Shown piece by piece: positions 61,326 to 64,000 of a stretch of DNA of 64,000 bases; the stretch's first letter is position 1, and every line of letters starts with the position of its first letter. Location: NCBI RefSeq assembly GCF_037083825.1, contig NZ_JBAPLU010000004.1, positions 124,001 through 188,000 of the forward strand, in the 5' to 3' direction. A program made the translations under genes and the position numbers. The notes under the pieces are model-generated. The model was not told the DNA's origin. It ran no database searches and saw only the letters and a list, made by a program, of their open reading frames with translations. This stretch comes from Klenkia sesuvii. GTDB taxonomy: Bacteria; Actinomycetota; Actinomycetes; Mycobacteriales; Geodermatophilaceae.

Positions 61326-62306
61326 GTGAGCTCCACGCCCCGGTTCGGCCGCCTGATCACCGCCATCGCCACCGCGTTCGACGCCGACGAGAAGGTCGAC
61401 CTCGAGGCGACCGCCCGCATCGCCCGGCACGTGGTCGACACCGGGAGCGACGGCGTGGTCGTCTCGGGCACCACGGGGGAGGCGCCCACCACGACCGTCC
61501 CCGAGGACGGCGAGATCCTGGCGGCCGTGCGCGAGGCCGTCGGTGACCGGGCATCGGTGATTGCCGGCGTCGGCACCAACAGCACGGCGCACTCCGTCGA
61601 GATCGCCGAGCAGGCCGCGCGCGTCGGCGCCGATGGCCTGCTGGTCGTCACGCCCTACTACAACAAGCCCAGCCAGACCGGCATCCTCAAGCACTTCCGC
61701 ACGGTCGCCTCGGTGAGCGACATCCCGGTGATGCTGTACGACGTGCCCGGTCGCACCGGGTCGGCGATCGGGCTCGACGTCTACCGGGAGGCCATCGGGA
61801 TCGAGTCCGTGGTCGCGGTCAAGGACGCCACCGGCAACCCGGCGCACGCCGCGCGGTTGGTCGACCTCGGCTACGAGGTGTACTGCGGCGACGACGCGTT
61901 GACCCTGGGCTACCTGGCCTACGGCGCCGTCGGCCTGGTCAGCGTGGTCGCGCACGCCGCCGGCACGCCGCTGCGCACGATGATCGAGGCGTTCCTGGCG
62001 GGGGAGCACGCGGCCGCGCTGGCCGCGCACACCCGCCTGCTGCCGGCCTTCGACGCCATCATGGGCGTGCCCAACTACGGAGCCACGACGGCGAAGGCCG
62101 CGCTGCAGTTGCAGGGCGTGCTGGCCGACCGCCGGGTGCGCCAGCCGTTGGAGCAGCTCGACGACGCCGAGGTCGAAGCCCTGCGCACCGGCCTGGCCGC
62201 CGCCGGCCTGCTGGCGCCGGCGGGGGAGCAGCGCTCGGGGGTGGACCCCAGCACCGACCTCGACCCCTGGTGGGGCACCTACCGCGGCCTCGCCGCCGAC
62301 ATGTGA
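61326..62306 (+). CDS. dapA: 4-hydroxy-tetrahydrodipicolinate synthase
   Basis: 326 aa TIM barrel joining pyruvate and aspartate semialdehyde in lysine/diaminopimelate synthesis. Schiff-base lysine K166 (VVAVKDATG), T49/T50 (SGTTGE), Y138 and R143 (LYDVPGRTG) are those of DapA proper rather than sialate lyases. GTG start. A C-terminal extension of about 25 residues after the usual end is present. Confidence 0.93.
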   Translation: MSSTPRFGRLITAIATAFDADEKVDLEATARIARHVVDTGSDGVVVSGTTGEAPTTTVPEDGEILAAVREAVGDRASVIAGVGTNSTAHSVEIAEQAARVGADGLLVVTPYYNKPSQTGILKHFRTVASVSDIPVMLYDVPGRTGSAIGLDVYREAIGIESVVAVKDATGNPAHAARLVDLGYEVYCGDDALTLGYLAYGAVGLVSVVAHAAGTPLRTMIEAFLAGEHAAALAAHTRLLPAFDAIMGVPNYGATTAKAALQLQGVLADRRVRQPLEQLDDAEVEALRTGLAAAGLLAPAGEQRSGVDPSTDLDPWWGTYRGLAADM

Positions 62307-62498
62307 CCGGCTCCCACCTCGTCGTCCGGCCCCGGGCGGGTCGTGGCCTAGTGGCCCTGCACCCGCCGGCAGCTGGGCTGGCGGGAGATCGGCACGGCCC
62401 GGCAGCACTGGGGCCAGCACGAGGCCGACGCTGCGCTGATGGTGCCCGGCGTTCCCTGACCCAGCGGGTCGACGCAGCGCGCGGGGGAGACTGACGCG
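62307..62498 (+). other. dapA-trmL spacer with a possible gene scrap
   Basis: No gene called. One plus-strand frame near 62360-62459 reads RRQLGWREIGTARQHWG and EADAALMVPGVP with a stop, which looks protein-like but is too short to identify. Nothing else seen. Confidence 0.25.
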
Positions 62499-62960
62499 GT
62501 GTTCCACATCGCGTTCCACGAGCCACGGATCCCGCCCAACACCGGGAACGCGATCCGCATGGTGGCAGCCACCGGTGCGCACCTGCACCTGATCGAGCCG
62601 TTGGGTTTCGACCTCTCCGACGCCAAGCTGCGCCGGGCGGGGCTGGACTACCACGACCTCGCCTCGGTGACGGTGCACGAGGGCTGGACGGCCTTCCTCG
62701 ACTCGGTGCCGACCGCACGGGTCTTCGCCTTCACCGCCTCCGGCGCCACGAGGTACACCGACGTTGCCTACGAACCCGGCGACGTCCTGCTGTTCGGCCC
62801 GGAACCCACCGGGCTGGCGGAGGAGGTGCTGGCGCACCCCCGGGTGACCGACCGGCTGCGGCTGCCGATGCTGGCCGGGCGCCGCTCGCTCAACCTGTCC
62901 AACGCGGCGGCGGTGGCCGCCTACGAGGCCTGGCGCCAGCACGACTTCACCGGCTCCTGA
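62499..62960 (+). CDS. trmL: tRNA (cytidine/uridine-34 2'-O) methyltransferase, SPOUT family
   Basis: 153 aa from GTG. SPOUT knot text: HIAFHEPRIPPNTGNAIRMVAATGAHLHLIEPLGF in parts, LLFGPEPTGL and LPMLAGRRSLNLSNAAAVAAYEAWRQ. It methylates the wobble ribose of leucine tRNAs. Length and motifs match TrmL. Confidence 0.94.
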   Translation: MFHIAFHEPRIPPNTGNAIRMVAATGAHLHLIEPLGFDLSDAKLRRAGLDYHDLASVTVHEGWTAFLDSVPTARVFAFTASGATRYTDVAYEPGDVLLFGPEPTGLAEEVLAHPRVTDRLRLPMLAGRRSLNLSNAAAVAAYEAWRQHDFTGS

Positions 62961-62970
62961 CCGGAGGCGC

Positions 62971-62988
62971 CGTATCACCGGTCATACG
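62971..62988. promoter_or_regulatory. 18-bp palindrome upstream of the antitoxin gene
   Basis: CGTATCACCGGTCATACG pairs at all but one position per arm. It lies 9 bp before the antitoxin ATG and may overlap the promoter. Phd/YefM antitoxins repress themselves at such sites. Confidence 0.65.
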
Positions 62989-62997
62989 CTGACGGCC

Positions 62998-63234
62998 ATG
63001 GACGCGGTGACGGTGCGAGAGCCCCGGGACAGCGGGGGAGATGTGCTCAACCGGGTAGCTCGTGGCGAGCGCTTGGTGGTGACACGGGACGGCGTCGGGG
63101 TCGCCGAGCTGCGCCCCACCACCCGCCGCAGCCCGTCGTCCGCAGAGCTCGTCGCCAGGCGCCGGGCGCTGCCGGTCGTCGATCCGGTCGCGTGGCGTCG
63201 CGACGTCGACGACCTGCTGGATCCGGCACTCTGA
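62998..63234 (+). CDS. Phd/YefM-type antitoxin
   Basis: 78 aa. The N-terminal region has the Phd fold pattern (VREPRDSGGDVLNRVARGERLVVTRDGVGVAELRP, seen as ERLVVTRDGVGVAEL). The C-terminal RRRALPVVDPVAWRRDVDDLLDP normally wraps a VapC toxin. The toxin gene that should follow is present only as a scrap (63233-63337). Confidence 0.85.
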   Translation: MDAVTVREPRDSGGDVLNRVARGERLVVTRDGVGVAELRPTTRRSPSSAELVARRRALPVVDPVAWRRDVDDLLDPAL

Positions 63235-63337
63235 CCTCGCCGACGAGCCGAGGGATGCTGAACACCTCGACCGTCGAATACCGCTCTACACCTGCAACCC
63301 GGACGACTTCGGCGACATCGACGGCTTCACCTCAGGG
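63233..63337 (+). pseudogene. VapC (PIN-domain) toxin remnant
   Basis: Directly after the antitoxin stop one frame reads IPLYTCNPDDFGDIDGF, the characteristic C-terminal end of VapC toxins (LPLYTRNPxDFxGLDG). The first ~90 residues, including the catalytic acids, are missing. So the pair has lost its toxin. Confidence 0.6.
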
Positions 63338-63390
63338 TGGTGCCTCATCCCGACCGCCCTGACGGCTGGCAGGACTGAACGTTCAGGACG

Positions 63391-63440
63391 ATGTATCTCA
63401 TTGTTGACAAAACCGCGAGAATGTCCACAATGAGATACAT
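63391..63440. promoter_or_regulatory. operator with two 14-bp perfect arms overlapping a promoter
   Basis: Arms at 63391-63404 and 63427-63440 are perfect inverse complements separated by 22 bp. TTGACA at 63404-63409 and CACAAT at 63426-63431 (16 bp apart) form a promoter whose boxes touch the arms. The expected start of transcription coincides with the XRE start codon, so the message may be leaderless. The DNA is AT-rich for this genome. Confidence 0.75.
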
Positions 63441-63900
63441 GCCATCGGCCAGTCCGTACACGAGCCCCGAACAGCAGGCAGACCTCGTCCGCCTCGGGGA
63501 GCGGCTGCGCGAGCACCGGAAGTCCCTGGGGGTGTCGGCGGTGGCCTGCGCCGAGGCGGCCGGGGTGTCCCGCGTGACCCTGCACCGCATCGAGGCCGGC
63601 AACCCGTCGGTCACCATCGGCGCCTACTGCAACGTCGCGGCTGCCCTGGGTCTGCACCTGCAGGTGCCGGCCGTCGAGCCGGCGACGGGGGAGCCCGCGC
63701 CGGTGGAGGTCGGCGACTACCCGGGTCTGCGCGCCCTGGCGTGGCAGACCGACGCCGGCACGACGCTCACCGAGACCGAGGCGCTCAACCTGTACGAGCG
63801 CGGGTGGCGGCACCTCGATCAGGCGACCCTGTCCGACCGCGAACGGGCCTTCATCCAGCACCTGGCCGACACCTACAGCCACGGGGCGCTGCTTGTTTGA
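63439..63900 (+). CDS. XRE-family helix-turn-helix antitoxin/regulator
   Basis: 153 aa from ATG at 63439 (63430 possible). HTH_3 domain at about 15-70: LGERLREHRKSLGVSAVACAEAAGVSRVTLHRIEAGN. The remainder is a helical domain (LNLYERGWRHLDQATLSDRERAFIQHLADTYSHG). Overlaps the AbiEii-like gene by 8 bp. Such XRE partners act as antitoxin and autorepressor; the large palindrome over its promoter fits. Confidence 0.85.
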   Translation: MPSASPYTSPEQQADLVRLGERLREHRKSLGVSAVACAEAAGVSRVTLHRIEAGNPSVTIGAYCNVAAALGLHLQVPAVEPATGEPAPVEVGDYPGLRALAWQTDAGTTLTETEALNLYERGWRHLDQATLSDRERAFIQHLADTYSHGALLV

Positions 63901-64000
63901 CCGCCCGCACCACCGGCTCGTCGCCGACGTCCTGACCCGGCTCGACGGCGCGCTGCTGGCCGAGCACAGCTGTTGGTTCGGCGGGGGCACGGCCATCGCG
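63893..64000 (+). CDS. AbiEii/AbiGii-type nucleotidyltransferase toxin, N-terminal fragment
   Basis: First 36 codons only; continues beyond the window. Probable TTG start at 63893. LFDRPHHRLVADVLTRLDG leads into the family signature WFGGGTAIA, the nucleotidyltransferase Gly-Gly-Gly-Thr motif seen in AbiEii/MenT toxins. With the upstream XRE gene it forms a two-gene toxin-antitoxin or abortive-infection cassette. Active-site acids lie outside the window. Confidence 0.72.
   Translation, partial: MFDRPHHRLVADVLTRLDGALLAEHSCWFGGGTAIA

Noticed and set aside
61326..62306. N-acetylneuraminate lyase instead of dapA
   Set aside because: The residues around K166, T49/T50 and R143 follow the DapA pattern.

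Overview
This is one window of a very GC-rich actinobacterial chromosome. Third codon positions are almost always G or C, GTG starts are common, and ATGA/GTGA gene overlaps are frequent. The block at 39.5-48.7 kb (CDP-alcohol phosphatidyltransferase, DUF881, small basic protein, DUF881, gcvH, garA, ftsR-type MerR, DUF151, second MerR, gcvP) has the order of Mycobacterium tuberculosis Rv1822-Rv1832. The forkhead-associated protein carries an N-terminal zinc ribbon. My best guess is a Geodermatophilaceae-like soil actinomycete (Blastococcus, Modestobacter, Geodermatophilus); this is inference. I found no rRNA, tRNA, CRISPR array, insertion sequence or prophage.

Region 1 (1-9.4 kb) breaks down aromatic amines and acids. 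A minus-strand homoprotocatechuate meta-cleavage operon (an FAH-RraA fusion, hpaE, hpaD, hpaH cut by the window edge) lies behind an NRAMP metal transporter. A divergent GntR regulator and two identical 12-bp palindromic sites tie the transporter and the operon together. Next come a copper amine oxidase of the Arthrobacter phenethylamine-oxidase type and its TetR regulator, with a perfect operator. Together they suggest use of tyramine or dopamine-like amines by way of homoprotocatechuate.

Region 2 (9.4-12.9 kb) holds gene remnants around a class III aminotransferase and a TetR regulator.

Region 3 (12.9-38.7 kb) looks like a complete system for flavonoid rhamnoglycosides of the rutin or quercitrin type. 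It has a single-cupin quercetinase, an esterase and a GH1 beta-glucosidase on the minus strand. An IclR regulator has matching sites in front of both arms. The plus strand has a peptide/oligosaccharide-type ABC importer with a permease-ATPase fusion, a second esterase, a GH78 alpha-L-rhamnosidase and a GH43 glycosidase. A further esterase and an MFS exporter with its TetR follow. The L-rhamnose pathway then runs rhaI, rhaB, aldolase-dehydrogenase fusion and L-lactate dehydrogenase under a LacI regulator. None of the glycosidases has a signal peptide, so the model is import of the glycoside followed by cytoplasmic dismantling.

Region 4 (38.7-48.8 kb) is the conserved envelope / glycine-cleavage / GarA / FtsR locus. 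It ends in a long palindrome.

Region 5 (48.8-64 kb) is mixed housekeeping and accessory content: a junction of two truncated genes, aminopeptidase P, pantothenate kinase, a GH65 phosphorylase paired with a beta-phosphoglucomutase-like enzyme, an acyltransferase, dapA and trmL. At the right edge are an antitoxin with a decayed VapC toxin and the start of an XRE/AbiEii-type toxin-antitoxin pair with an elaborate operator.
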